Assembly: GCA_903813345.2 (NCBI GenBank)
Contig: CAIIXF020000001.1
Coordinates: forward strand, 20,543,915 to 20,607,914
Reading direction: 5' to 3'
From: Owenia fusiformis
Taxonomy: Eukaryota; Annelida; Polychaeta; Sabellida; Oweniidae
Length of the DNA stretch: 64,000 nucleotides
How positions within the stretch are numbered: position 1 is the first letter of the stretch; each line of letters starts with the position of its first letter. Position numbers and translations under genes: made by a program. The notes under the pieces are model-generated. The model worked only from the letters and a program-made list of their open reading frames with translations, did not search any database and was not told the origin of the DNA. Shown piece after piece: positions 48,605 through 59,895 of this stretch.

Positions 48605-51486
48605 GTAAGTCTACATTGTATTTATTTACTCTCAGCGTACAATATTGTTCCAAAGCTGGCAGTGAAATATCTGTTATATGACTGTCAAATAATTGACTTT
48701 ATATGATACTGTATTGTTTTATCATGGGCTTTCAAGAGAGCCCACGGTTTTATGTATCGGACCGATACCAAACCTCATTTTGTTTATAATAAGTGTTCTA
48801 GTTCAGGGAAAAAATAGAAAATTCCTCTCAGAAGTCAACCATTTATAAATAATCTCTCTATAAGGTCTAAAAGTATCTTTCACTAGAAGATTCTTTTAAA
48901 AATTATACCAGGGGATTTTACCCCTACCCAAAATACTACAGAAATTTCCCCTGAAAGTTTTTCATCTCAGGATATAAATTATTTCTCTCCAGAAAATGTT
49001 TTGGTTCTTGGAAGGTGTTGTTGTAAAAGATAGTCACTGTGTATGGGAATTTGGGAAATGGGTTAAATGTGTTCGTTTTTGGAACTCATGGAATCTTTTG
49101 TATATCTTGATTTTCTATGATATTTGCTATAAAAGGCTCTACCTAAAGCCAGAGCTAAAATAGTACAAAGCAACTGTCTATGTCCCTAAACTATACTCAT
49201 GCACCATCTGCCAGTAAGCATTAAATAATTTAAAAGATCCACATCAACTGATTCTTATTTCACCCCTGTCCAATAAGTCTCTTAATCATGAAAACATTCC
49301 ACTTTGCCATTGTCCTCTGATCCCTGACTGCCATTGTTTTTGTTATGAAGTGATAGTCCCAATTTTAGCATTCTCTCTGGGCATGGCAGGCAATGTCATG
49401 AATGTTGATATTTTACTGTAAATGATTATGCTACGACACTTGAGGGGAATTAATTAATTAAGTAAGGATATAAAGTTTGTATTGGTAGTTAAACAGCTTA
49501 GAATTTAATCAAATGTCGTCTATTGGTGAAATCATTCATTTGGAGATATTGCAAACAGCATTGACATGCTAAAATTCAATTAGAATTAAAGTATCTGCCA
49601 CTGACAGGTGAAATAAGTTCCAATACTTGGAATTTCAAAAAGACAACTTTCCCAACATTGTTCATGTTTTACCAAATATAAACAATTTGTGATCACTTAG
49701 GATTGGATTTTAACTTGTTTTCACCATTTGTTACTATTTGAGAATTTGTTGTCTATGGAAAGTATAATCAAATCCCCTTAGCATGCACCATACAGTATCA
49801 CCCTCCAAACTTGCCGTAAAATATAATATCCATTTCTATAGGATAAAATCATCATCATTTTTACTCACACGCTCTATTTTATTTTGTATCTATGTAAACA
49901 AACAAGATATAAAGGAATGATATATACAACTAGATATTTACGAAATTACTTTTGTGTTGAAAACAGCATAACTGAAAAACCTGTATATACGAACACCTCT
50001 CTAATTTGAACACCTCAATGTGGATGCTTGTCTGTCCCATTTCTTAATCTATCTTCCATAGACTTCCATGTTAAAAAACTCAAAATGTGAATACCTATCC
50101 AAACACTTTTGACCAGTAACAGTTCAGACTAGACAGGTTTTACTGACAGTTTATTTCATACATTTAGTTAAAAATATACATATATCGAATAATATCATGG
50201 AATTAGCTAAGAAATATGCAGTAATACTGCATTTAATTATCAACCTGAAACTTGCGACAGTTCTGATTCATCGTGGCTTTAGCAAACATTTCATTAATCT
50301 TAAGAGAAATAAAGCACTGTTATTTCCAGATAAAGGCAATAATTAATCTTGCTATTTGCTTTCTGTTACTAAGGGAACTTGAGATATATTTAAGAAGACT
50401 AATATAAGATTAGATTGCATTTTGTAGCTTCAAGTATGGTGTATATGGCACCCTTATGTGTAATGCTACAGTCGTTGACTACTCAAAATATGCAAACATA
50501 CTACATAGTTTGCTCAAAATATAATACTGCTGAAATAAAATTGCTGCAAATAAGGAATAATGCAACTGCACTTTATTGGAAATCATTTCCTTAAAATTTT
50601 GAAGATATGTGTCTTTTTGGCTCTTTGTCAGCTATTTCAAATTATATATCATGTTATTGTGATTTTTTGAAGCATGTTAGGTAAAATCATTTATTGCAAA
50701 TGTACATGTACTCATTTATGAATTCCTCAAAAGATAACAAAATAATAGTGTTTTACTCTGTTTTCTATCTTTGGTATAAAAAAAACAGGAAACTTGCATC
50801 TATGCAATGTGTATTCTTGTATTTATGTAAAAATGATTGATTGTCAAGCGTTCAGTCAGGGTTAAAATGCTTGCACCATAGGATGTATCAATAAAAGGTT
50901 TCTATCAAAATGTTTTGCACATATTATCGATTTGATACAGTTTACTAGCATTGAGAATGCATGAGAATTGTAATTACATAAATGTCATGTATATATGATG
51001 AACCTTATCTTTGGCTCATGCATTATATATACGTACCACATAATGTGAAATATTGCCTATCATTAGACCTCTATATTAGACCTGTTGTAATTAATAAGGG
51101 TGGGACATTATAGACATGTAATTGGGTCAGTTAGATCAATTTTCTGTAATTAAGTCTTAATTTCATAATTTGAACATGAGGGAGAATACTCATATTCTAT
51201 AAACTACTGTACATAACATTTTAAAAAGTACATGTATAATGACTCCATTAATTTTCTGAACTTAACATTATGAATAGATTATGAAAATAAGCATTTAAAA
51301 AAGATAATCTTAAGATTTGAAAATAATGGTTTGTTTACAACATTATTCTCTTTACCATTTGTTTCATATGGCCCATTATTTCATTAGGAATGAATGTGTT
51401 TTTAATCTTTTTTGGGCTTGGCTGTTGTTAACACTGTGCCAAACTTTCCTGATCAGCACAATCATAATATTAATGTTCAACATATA
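48605..51486. other. Long noncoding stretch
   Basis: AT-rich. It contains a degraded pogo-like MITE at about 49970-50143 (AAAACCTGT..GAACACCT..ACAGGTTTTACTG). Otherwise nothing supported. Confidence 0.45.
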
Positions 51487-51909
51487 CAGTAAAACCTGTC
51501 TTAGTGGAAGTGGTTCAATTATCACTTAGGACTCTGAAAAGTATTAAGTTGCAAGGAGGGTTGGCTCCCAGAGTGCAACATTGATATTTTGTGCCATGTA
51601 TATAGGCATGCTATGATACAAAATTCGAATTCAAACAGCTGCCATTTTGTTCAACATTTTATCGTGATTTTTGGTCTTATTTCTTAGCGGCAAATTCCAA
51701 AACTCACAAGAAATGATCAAGATATAAGTTCAAATCATTTGAAATCTTTATTTTGAATTTATAATCTTTTATGGTTTCAGAAAATAACGACATTTCGACG
51801 TTTTCATTGTTGGAAAATATTTCGATCCGAGTTTCGATCCTGGAAGCCAATCCTCCTTGATTAAGTTGTATGCCACTTCTAGAGGTGTTCCACTTTACAG
51901 ATTTCACTG
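51487..51909. mobile_element. pogo/Tc1-like MITE, TA TSD (copy 4)
   Basis: CAGTAAAACCTGTCTTAGTGG at the left and CCACTTTACAGATTTCACTG at the right, each bordered by TA. It is longer than the other copies (423 bp). Confidence 0.75.
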
Positions 51910-52146
51910 TATTTATATATATATTTATTGAGAAATCTTGTTGGGCCTTTAACACATTCTTGCACTTGAACTTTATAGACAACAGATGCTATTGGCCATG
52001 TTATGCCCACCTTAAACCCAAAATTCAGCCAAGGCAACCCTCTATGATTCCCTAGTTGTATTTCCAATAATTATAGAATCGAATGTATGTGCAGGTTATA
52101 TATGCATTAAACATTGTATTAATATTATTGTTCTTTATGTTTTCAG

Positions 52147-52237
52147 TTGGCAGTAGCAATAGGTTGCCATAGAAACTAATAGATTTAATAGATGTATGGA
52201 ATGGATGCACTGGCATGTTCAATTATTGCACTGCATG
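52147..52237 (+). other. Candidate 5' UTR exon of PLPPR-like gene
   Basis: TTTTCAG precedes and GTAGGT follows a 91-nt segment. It contains an upstream ATG (about 52192). It would splice to the coding exon whose 3' splice site is at 52746. Confidence 0.35.
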
Positions 52238-52758
52238 GTAGGTGTATTTACTTTATTATCAGATTTATAGATTTTAAAATACTATACCATATTAAGCAGG
52301 GTGAACCTAAACAAACCCCTTTTACAATTATAAGTATACCACAAATTCTTTTTTACAGATACAAAGATTTGTGAACTTTTATTTCATAATTAAAGATGTC
52401 TCTCTAGTGTCTAACTTTAATAGGTGATTTCATTAGAAATATTAATATTGTTTGCATGAAATGCCAACTTTTAAATAAATTGAAGTAAATTCCAATACAT
52501 ATTTAAAGGGAAAGTGGCAAATACATCAAGACATGGAAGGAACAAAAATACAAGTGAGAATCAGTGTGTCAGTGTGTGTCATTTGTGTCAATTCTAGTTT
52601 GGAAAATGATTCATCAACACTGCCCCATTAACAAAGCTTTATGTTTTCAACAAAGAGTTTGGTGGACCCATCAGTCATTTGTTTCACCATATCAAAAAAT
52701 TTAGCTTTCAAATCCAGTAGCCAAAACTCCATGTGCTTTTGTTCCAGAGCTATGAGCT

Positions 52759-55700
52759 ATGTCAGTGTATAGTAACCCAGGGGTTCACACTGGGAGTGTC
52801 AACTTTGACCAACTGAGCATTGTACCAGAGGATAACCAAACACTTGGAATGGATTCTAGTTCAGAAGATAGCTCTTACAAGAACAGGCCAAATACATTCC
52901 TCTTGTTTGCATTTGTGTTGGAGTTCCTTATATTACTATTCGTCATAGTTTTGGAATACTTTCTAAGGTAGGCCTGCGTGTAATGTATATTTAAGGATTT
53001 ATCAGCTAATGTATGTTTTTAATTATTCTTATTTGCTGCATGTTACAGTTACCTTAAAAACATCAAAATAGTTTATTCATGAACTTAATACAGATCAGAA
53101 TTACTTTTCCTTATATATATATATATACATGTATAGTAGGCAGTTGCATAATGATGCCAAAACACTTTAATTTAAGAAAGTAGAAGCAGTCTTTTTATAA
53201 AGTAATGAAAAATTGATTTAAATGATCCAATGAAGAAGTTACTGAACATAAAAGGTGCAGAAATGTCCACTTAGAGTTCACTTCTTTGTTTGTATCTTTG
53301 TTTGCATCTTTATTTACTCCAATTCTGAAGAGTACAATAAATGAATAAAAAGTCATATTTTATATGCAGTACATCCAGAGCACCTCTATTATATGACCTG
53401 ATAAACCTGAAATAAGTTTTTCTGAAATTTGTCCCTTAAAACCTAAAAGGCTGCTATAACTAAAAGGTTATTCCATAAGGATTGTATTCTGGCAGTTTAA
53501 TTCCTAGCTTTCTTTTTCCATGTAATTTTCAGATTCACCGATGTGTTCCCAGTCCGAAAAGTCAACTTTAACTGTAGCGATGAGAGCATATCTTTCTCTA
53601 GCGCAGACTCCTCTTATGACGATTTTGCCTTCAACGCTAACATTCCAAGCTCAGTCGTTATGACACTCAGCTTCTGTGTACCACCTGTAGTTGTAAGCAT
53701 TTATATATTTTATATCTAACCATATGTATTGCAATTATCTTAGAATGTCAGTATTGAATATGGTATTTATAGATTTGCTATTATCCAATAACTTAACAAA
53801 TACTGTATAGACTGTCTTCAATTTTTTTCTAAATCATCTTCAAGTTTTCAAGAGTTTAAATCTGATTTAAGATTTGACCTTCAATGACCTTTTCAAGGTC
53901 AAAAAAGTTTTATGATTTGCAGATGGCATCTGTAACAAATTTTTACAACTTCCTATAACTTAACAAATACTGTTTAGACTGACTTCATTTTTTCAAAATC
54001 ATCTTTAAGTTTTCAGTTGACCTTCAATGACCTTTAAAAGGTCAAAAAGGTTAAAAAAGGTCTTTTTTCAACTTGCATCAGATTGATTTGTTTTTCAAAA
54101 TCATCTACGAGTTCTCAGAAGTTCAAATCTGACTATAGATTTAAGATTTGACCTTCAATGACCTTCTCAAGTTAAAAAAGATAAAAAAGGTCTTTAGATT
54201 ACAAAAGGTCAAGAGGTCTTTTTCAACTTGCTAAATATGGCCTCTCCATGTGAGGTATGCCAAGTGGTTTTAGACAGCCATATCTATATAATGTGCCAAG
54301 GTCGGGTCCTAATCCATTATTTTAAAGAGAGTTGGATTGATGTTTTACTATCATGGGGACTTCACTTGAAAGAAAATATATTTTTATGGCCAGAAAGTAC
54401 CCATGGTGAAAGATATAACTGACTAAAATCACTTTCCATACCTCACATCGTCCTTTTATTAATGCCTTCAACACAGGCAACGGATCTCTGTTCAAGGAGG
54501 CATTTCCAATATGGCTGCTCATTTAAAAATGATAACTCAAATACCAGTTTACAGATAATTTCATATGCTGGTGCCTTATGGACATAGAAATCTGCTCAAT
54601 TAAAGGAATTTTCAAAGTGACTGCTGAATTCAAAATTTAAAATTTTTTGTTCAAGAACTACTACTTTTGGTTATTTGTATCAATAATGTCCAAAATGACA
54701 GATCTAGTAAAATATGTTTTGTGTAAGGGATTTGCTACTCCATGAAGTTGCTGTTTTTATGTCACCATCAGAAGTGGTGAGATATTGTTAAAGTCTCCAA
54801 CCTTTTTCTAGTTTTTCGATATTTTCACAGTTTTCAAATTTGAAACCATTAGTTGATTCTTCATAACACAATCATAAAACCTCATTTATTTTAAAGATTT
54901 ATTTTTGTTGTTTATTTTAGATAATAATAGGTGAACTCAGTGTGTGGGCCTTCAATAGCCAGCACCAGAAAGGTGTTAATATCATATGTAATCACTGTAC
55001 CCTGCCACAGCTTGTGAGGCGACTTCTTAGATTTATAGGTACTGTCTAGTTGTTTTGACTAGTTTTTGATTTTATTCATTTGATACTGATCCAAATGGCA
55101 GAGCAGGTATTATGAAAAGTGTTGATATGCTGTATCTATTTTTAGACCACACTCATGCAAAAATGATAATTAATTGATGAAATCGTGTCACAGCTGCAAA
55201 TATACAATTCACATTAAGTCCTACAATGTCACAAAGTAATAATCCAAGTAAAATCAGAAATCTCATGATTATGTTTTTTTGTGTTTATAATAACTGTACC
55301 TTTTCCTATATGATAAATATTTTGAATGGAAAGTGGAAATTAATTTTTTTGTTTCAGAACTCATTTGTTTCAGAACTTGTTCTTAAGTTCAATCTGCATT
55401 TGTGACAGATTGACTATATTTCCTCACCCTCTGTCATAATAATTATATGTACGATGAAATTTTCTATCGCTCAGTTTTCTTTCTTTCAGGTGTATTTTTA
55501 TTTGGTGCTCTGCTGACTTTAGTATTTACTGATGTGACCAAAATTATGACTGGCCGATTACGACCCAACTTTTTAGAAGTGTGCCAGCCAAACCAAACAA
55601 TGTGCCGTCTTATGTCTAGTCAGACGGATGCCACATGTACAGCAAGTAACAGAGATGATATTCGGAATGCAAGGTCAGAGGTTAAATAAATGTCTGATTT

Positions 55701-57141
55701 TAGGCCTTGAACAAGTAATAAGCAACTAGACATATATCTGGTATTTTTAAAAATCTGTTTTGGTCTGTTTAGATAATTCCATGTATGATATACACTGTAT
55801 ATTAAATACATGCTGTCTTATTTTTCAGGTTATCATTTCCATCACTTCATGCATCAGTAACCTCATTCTCTGCAATATACCTTGTAGTGAGTATTATTTT
55901 CACATGATTTTGTTGTTTTATGTGCCAAATAATACCTTTTTTGCTTTCTCATTGTACAACAAGACTAGACTATTTAATATATTTTAATTTGCTTCTCCAG
56001 ATTTATATTCATGGAACGATAACTACTCATCATGTGAGAATTATGCAGCCATTCCTGTCGCTGACATTTGTGATATTGAGCTTGCTTTGTGGATACTCGA
56101 GAGTAGGTCGATATCAGAGCCATTGGACAGATGTACTGGCTGGTTTCATACTAGGTCCTCTGATGGCACTTTATTTGGTAAGTGATGAGCCTTTCATAAT
56201 AGGGGCGTCTAGTTATGGCTCTATCTTTTCCATAATACCACAATTTGAGAGTATCGTGGAAACCATAACGTTGCTACCATTTTAATTCCAACTGAATAGA
56301 ATTGACAGTTTTTCAGTCTCCATGTACTTTATTAATATTACCTTTTTCTTACTCATCAGCTTTTTTACAACACATTATTGTTTTAGGGGGTGTATGTTCT
56401 GAACAGCTTCCAAGAGAGAATGTCTGGGAAACAGTTATACACAAAGCTTAAGTATTTTATGGAAGAGCAGAGTGCTAAAGAGGCTAAGGACAGTTATAAA
56501 GAGGTAGATGACTTTCTGAGTACCTTAGAGAGATCCAGTAGATACAGACACAAGCCAGCTGTTTGTAGCGACACATGCTCACCTTGTGAAGACTAATTAA
56601 ATGTGTTGATATACACTGTACATAGAAACAATGTTCTACTGGAGTCTGAAACTAGTTATTAATGATTCAACTGATTCATTGATTCAACTCAGCACAATGT
56701 GGAGGGCCTTTGTGTTATTCCATTCCATATCAAACAAAGCATATTTTTTGTATTTACCATGTTATGCCTTTTTAGTACCACTATTTTCAGTAGTATAGTT
56801 GCATATGAAGTACATGTATTCTGCATGGGTTTGTGAATAGTTGCATAACATTGCATTATGGATTTCATAAGTGCATCTTGTGTACATTAAAATGCATGGC
56901 ATGAACCTCTTTGTTTTAGGAGAAGTTGTCTCGGTCAGTTTACCTAAAGGAGACTCTTACGGAGAACCATGCTCCTCCGAGAGATTTTGGGATTCCAAGG
57001 CCAATAGTACGACTTGATTCAAGTGATACTGACTCCAGACTGAGACCGCATGATACTTTTCAGAGGGAGTTAAGGAGGTCTGTGAATAATCATCAAAGAC
57101 GGACATCTTATAATTCAAATACCAATCACAGTCACATGTGA
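52759..57141 (+). CDS. PLPPR1/5-like PAP2-family lipid phosphatase with alternative last exons
   Basis: Exons 52759-52967, 53533-53692, 54921-55038, 55490-55673, 55829-55886, 56001-56177, then either 56387-56596 (371 residues) or 56920-57141 (375 residues); both last exons accept phase 0. TM1 is in exon 1, FTDVFPV follows as in vertebrate PLPPR1/5, then IIIGELSVWAF, VRRLLRFIGVFLFG and the PAP2 core. The three catalytic motifs are complete: KIMTGRLRP (K-x6-RP), FPSLHAS (PS-x-H) and SRVGRYQSHWTD (SR-x5-H-x3-D). Vertebrate PLPPRs lack key residues of these. Six membrane passes expected in the plasma membrane. Family role: dephosphorylation of phosphatidate or lysophosphatidate, or in PLPPRs non-enzymatic effects on membrane protrusions. 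AATAAA at 57403. Confidence 0.9.
53870..54210. repeat. Imperfect tandem repeats with TGACCT/AGGTCA motifs
   Basis: Three diverged copies of TTTGACCTTCAATGACCTTTT followed by AGGTCAAAAA, with CAAAATCATCTTTAAGTTTTCA between them. It lies in a PLPPR-like intron. Confidence 0.6.
54759..54812 (+). repeat. Hairpin-headed interspersed repeat, copy 5 (short)
   Basis: GTCACCATCAGAAGTGGTGAG, ATATTGTTAAAGTCTCCAAC. The 3' part of the repeat is missing. A preceding GGGATTTGCTACTC also occurs in the block repeats (about 510 and 20447). Confidence 0.55.
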
Positions 57142-57408
57142 ACCCTTGTGCTATAAAATTTAGCAGTAGTTTAAGTTCAATGAATCAAGTAAAATGGAAA
57201 ATAGTTGTATTCAGACAAAATATATTTACACTTTTTATTTGAAATTGTAACAGAAATGTATTGTATATAGACAATAGAATATGACATTAAACGTTGTTAT
57301 TCGTCCTACTTGATTGTGCCCAAATTATGACACTGATTGTGTATTTATTGTATTATATAATTTATTATAAGCTTGAACAATGTCAAAAATTTGTTTCTAA
57401 ATAATAAA

Positions 57409-58730
57409 GTACATATGTAAATATAAACAGCTGGTATTTATTTTCATGATATTTCTATTCTTGCTACATGTTTTTGCCATATTGTTCAATAAACTTTAAA
57501 GATCACACAATGCCCTCCCAAAATTGAAATGGAAAATAGTGAAAGATTGAGAAATTCTTAAGACCACATATACGAAAATTTGCATATCTGATAACAGGTG
57601 AAAATCAGTTCATGCCATTTTTCAACATTGTTCTAGTTTTTTCATTCTGCTATGAAAACTCATAGAACTCTTATATTATTTTCTCTGCATCAAATGTATT
57701 CATAAAGCTCAAAATCTTGTCGGAACAGGAGTAAATCTTGTTTGCTCGTAAATCAATTTTACTTAGGCTGTATATATCATAGGAGTTACATGTACGCTCT
57801 TTGGGGATGTTTTACTTGTGTACTCTTTAGTGAGAATATATAAGCAATTGAGATGCGTTTGCCATGAGATTTATGGGCATATCTATTTTAAAACAGCATT
57901 TTTTAAATTTATTTTTTACCCTTTGAAATGGATTATTGTTACAGCTTTGGAGGTTGACCCTTTGAAACGCCTATGGACTTTGAGACTTGATTTTATCTAT
58001 TCCACATCATTTGAGACTGAATGCTCTATTTACTTCTAAGTACTTTGATTTAAGGCTCTCAATTTTTCTTCAACATATATTGCAATGTCTTCAGTATGTG
58101 TAAAATGTCCCTTGGTGTTCTGGTCTTGGATTGTGATATTGCTTCTTTGAAGTTGGAGAAAAGAGGGTATTAGATATTGCGTTTTTTCACGTTAGATCAT
58201 AGTTTTGGGATATATGGGGTTTGTTTTTCTTATGATTTTGTCCTTTCCCTTTGGCATTTATGCTTAGATATTTATATAACTTTTCATTCATCTGTGTAAT
58301 GACCAGAAGTTCTGGCACTAAAATCACTGTTCACAAAAATGCCATTGTTGGGATACCAAATAACCCATTACATTTGCATTTTGTGTGGGAGATCTGAAGA
58401 AAACTCCACGATTCACTTTAACTTCAGTGATTTAATGCATGAAAAAGTAAAAAGGGGATTGAATATATCAGAATGATACTGCTGCATAATATAAAAAAAA
58501 TTTATTCTATATTTTGTCACTATTGCAATGCACTATTCAATGGCATTTGTATACAACTACACATATATATTTATGAAATATAATATGATTTTAGAAAACA
58601 CGCCATTTAATGAAATGTATTAAATATGGGCCTTAAACGGTCAATTTGATATTTATTTTTAGCAAGGTTGTTATTTTTTATCTTATTAATTATCACTGTC
58701 AAGGTTACAATTGTAATTCATATTCCTATA
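57409..58730. other. Intergenic region between convergent genes
   Basis: AT-rich sequence with no supported gene, RNA or bounded element. Confidence 0.4.
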
Positions 58731-58998
58731 TTATCCTACACTTGGTGTACTAAATGTATAATAACATTAAAAGATAAATTTGATATTTATTGGCAAAATG
58801 AATAACCGGAGGATATCGTAACAATATACTCTGGGTGGAGGATATTGTGACGATATACTCCGGAAAACCCAATATGCGGAGGATACTGTGACGATATACT
58901 CCGCTCGTTGATTTCCCCCCAAATTGACTCTATTTGGCATGAAATTCATTTTGCAATGATATTATACATTTACTACACTCCTTGTAAGTGTAGGATAA
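58731..58998. mobile_element. TA-flanked MITE carrying three tandem palindromes
   Basis: TTATCCTACACTTG and CAAGTGTAGGATAA-like ends are inverted (about 35-bp TIR), each next to TA. Inside, GGAGGATATTGTGACGATAT and ACTCC form a palindromic unit repeated three times (58808-58911). Confidence 0.75.
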
Positions 58999-59739
58999 TA
59001 AGAACATTCTATAATTTTTTCAGAATATTATTTTAGTGTACTCGGTGATATTGATATATGCACTCGTTCGCTTTGCTCTCTCATGCAGATATCAATATTA
59101 CATCGTAGATAAAAATGATATTCCTCAATATCATAGGATATCCTATAATTATCCCATAGTTGAGGTCAAATCTGCTTGATAACATGTAAATACATGATAT
59201 TTTGCAAATGCATGGAAAACAATCCATGTGGAATATGGCGAATATTCCACATATATCACTTTTTTCTATGGATTTGAAAACTACCACCAATGTGAGGTGT
59301 ATTGTCACAATGTCACATGATCATAACTGAGTCAAGAAAAATGGATGGCCAGTCCAGATCGTTTGATTTGAGGCTAGATTTAGGCAATTAAAGGCCTGAT
59401 AATGAGAGATACTGTTGTGAAAATGTAAATAAAAACATGCAAATGTGTACACGGCAAAGAAAACAAGATTCAATTAACATAAAAATATTCACAGGTTTTT
59501 TGAAAATATAAAACTACAAAAAGAACTTTATGTTGTTTGAAGTGCTTGTTTAGTTTTATTGGTGAACTATGGCTTAAATAGATCATCCTATGAATTCTCA
59601 ATCCACTCACTCGTCCAGATATTGTTATCAAGTCATGGATAAAAATGATATCACTCAAAATCATAGGATAACGTATACATATCGTATGTGTTTAGAAGGA
59701 CCAATGATATTTTCATGAGACATGTGACCAATGGTATTT

Positions 59740-59880
59740 TCATGTTTACTGTCAGATTATCCTTAGATTGTTCCATTGGCATGTTGTGTGATGATCTCAA
59801 CCGTTCCTAGACATGGATGAGCCGTAAATAATTCTGATCCATAGCGGACCAGATGTAGCAGTCTTACAATTTATGCAGAT
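59740..59880 (-). pseudogene. Decayed duplicate of the last GGT exon
   Basis: The reverse strand resembles the real last exon (60039-59896) over its length: IVRLLHLVRYGSELF, then CLGTVEIITQHANGTI, followed by an in-frame TAA. The AG of the 3' splice site is lost (CAT in its place). It is a tandem exon duplication that no longer appears usable. Confidence 0.8.
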
Positions 59881-59895
59881 GGACTGATGATATTT

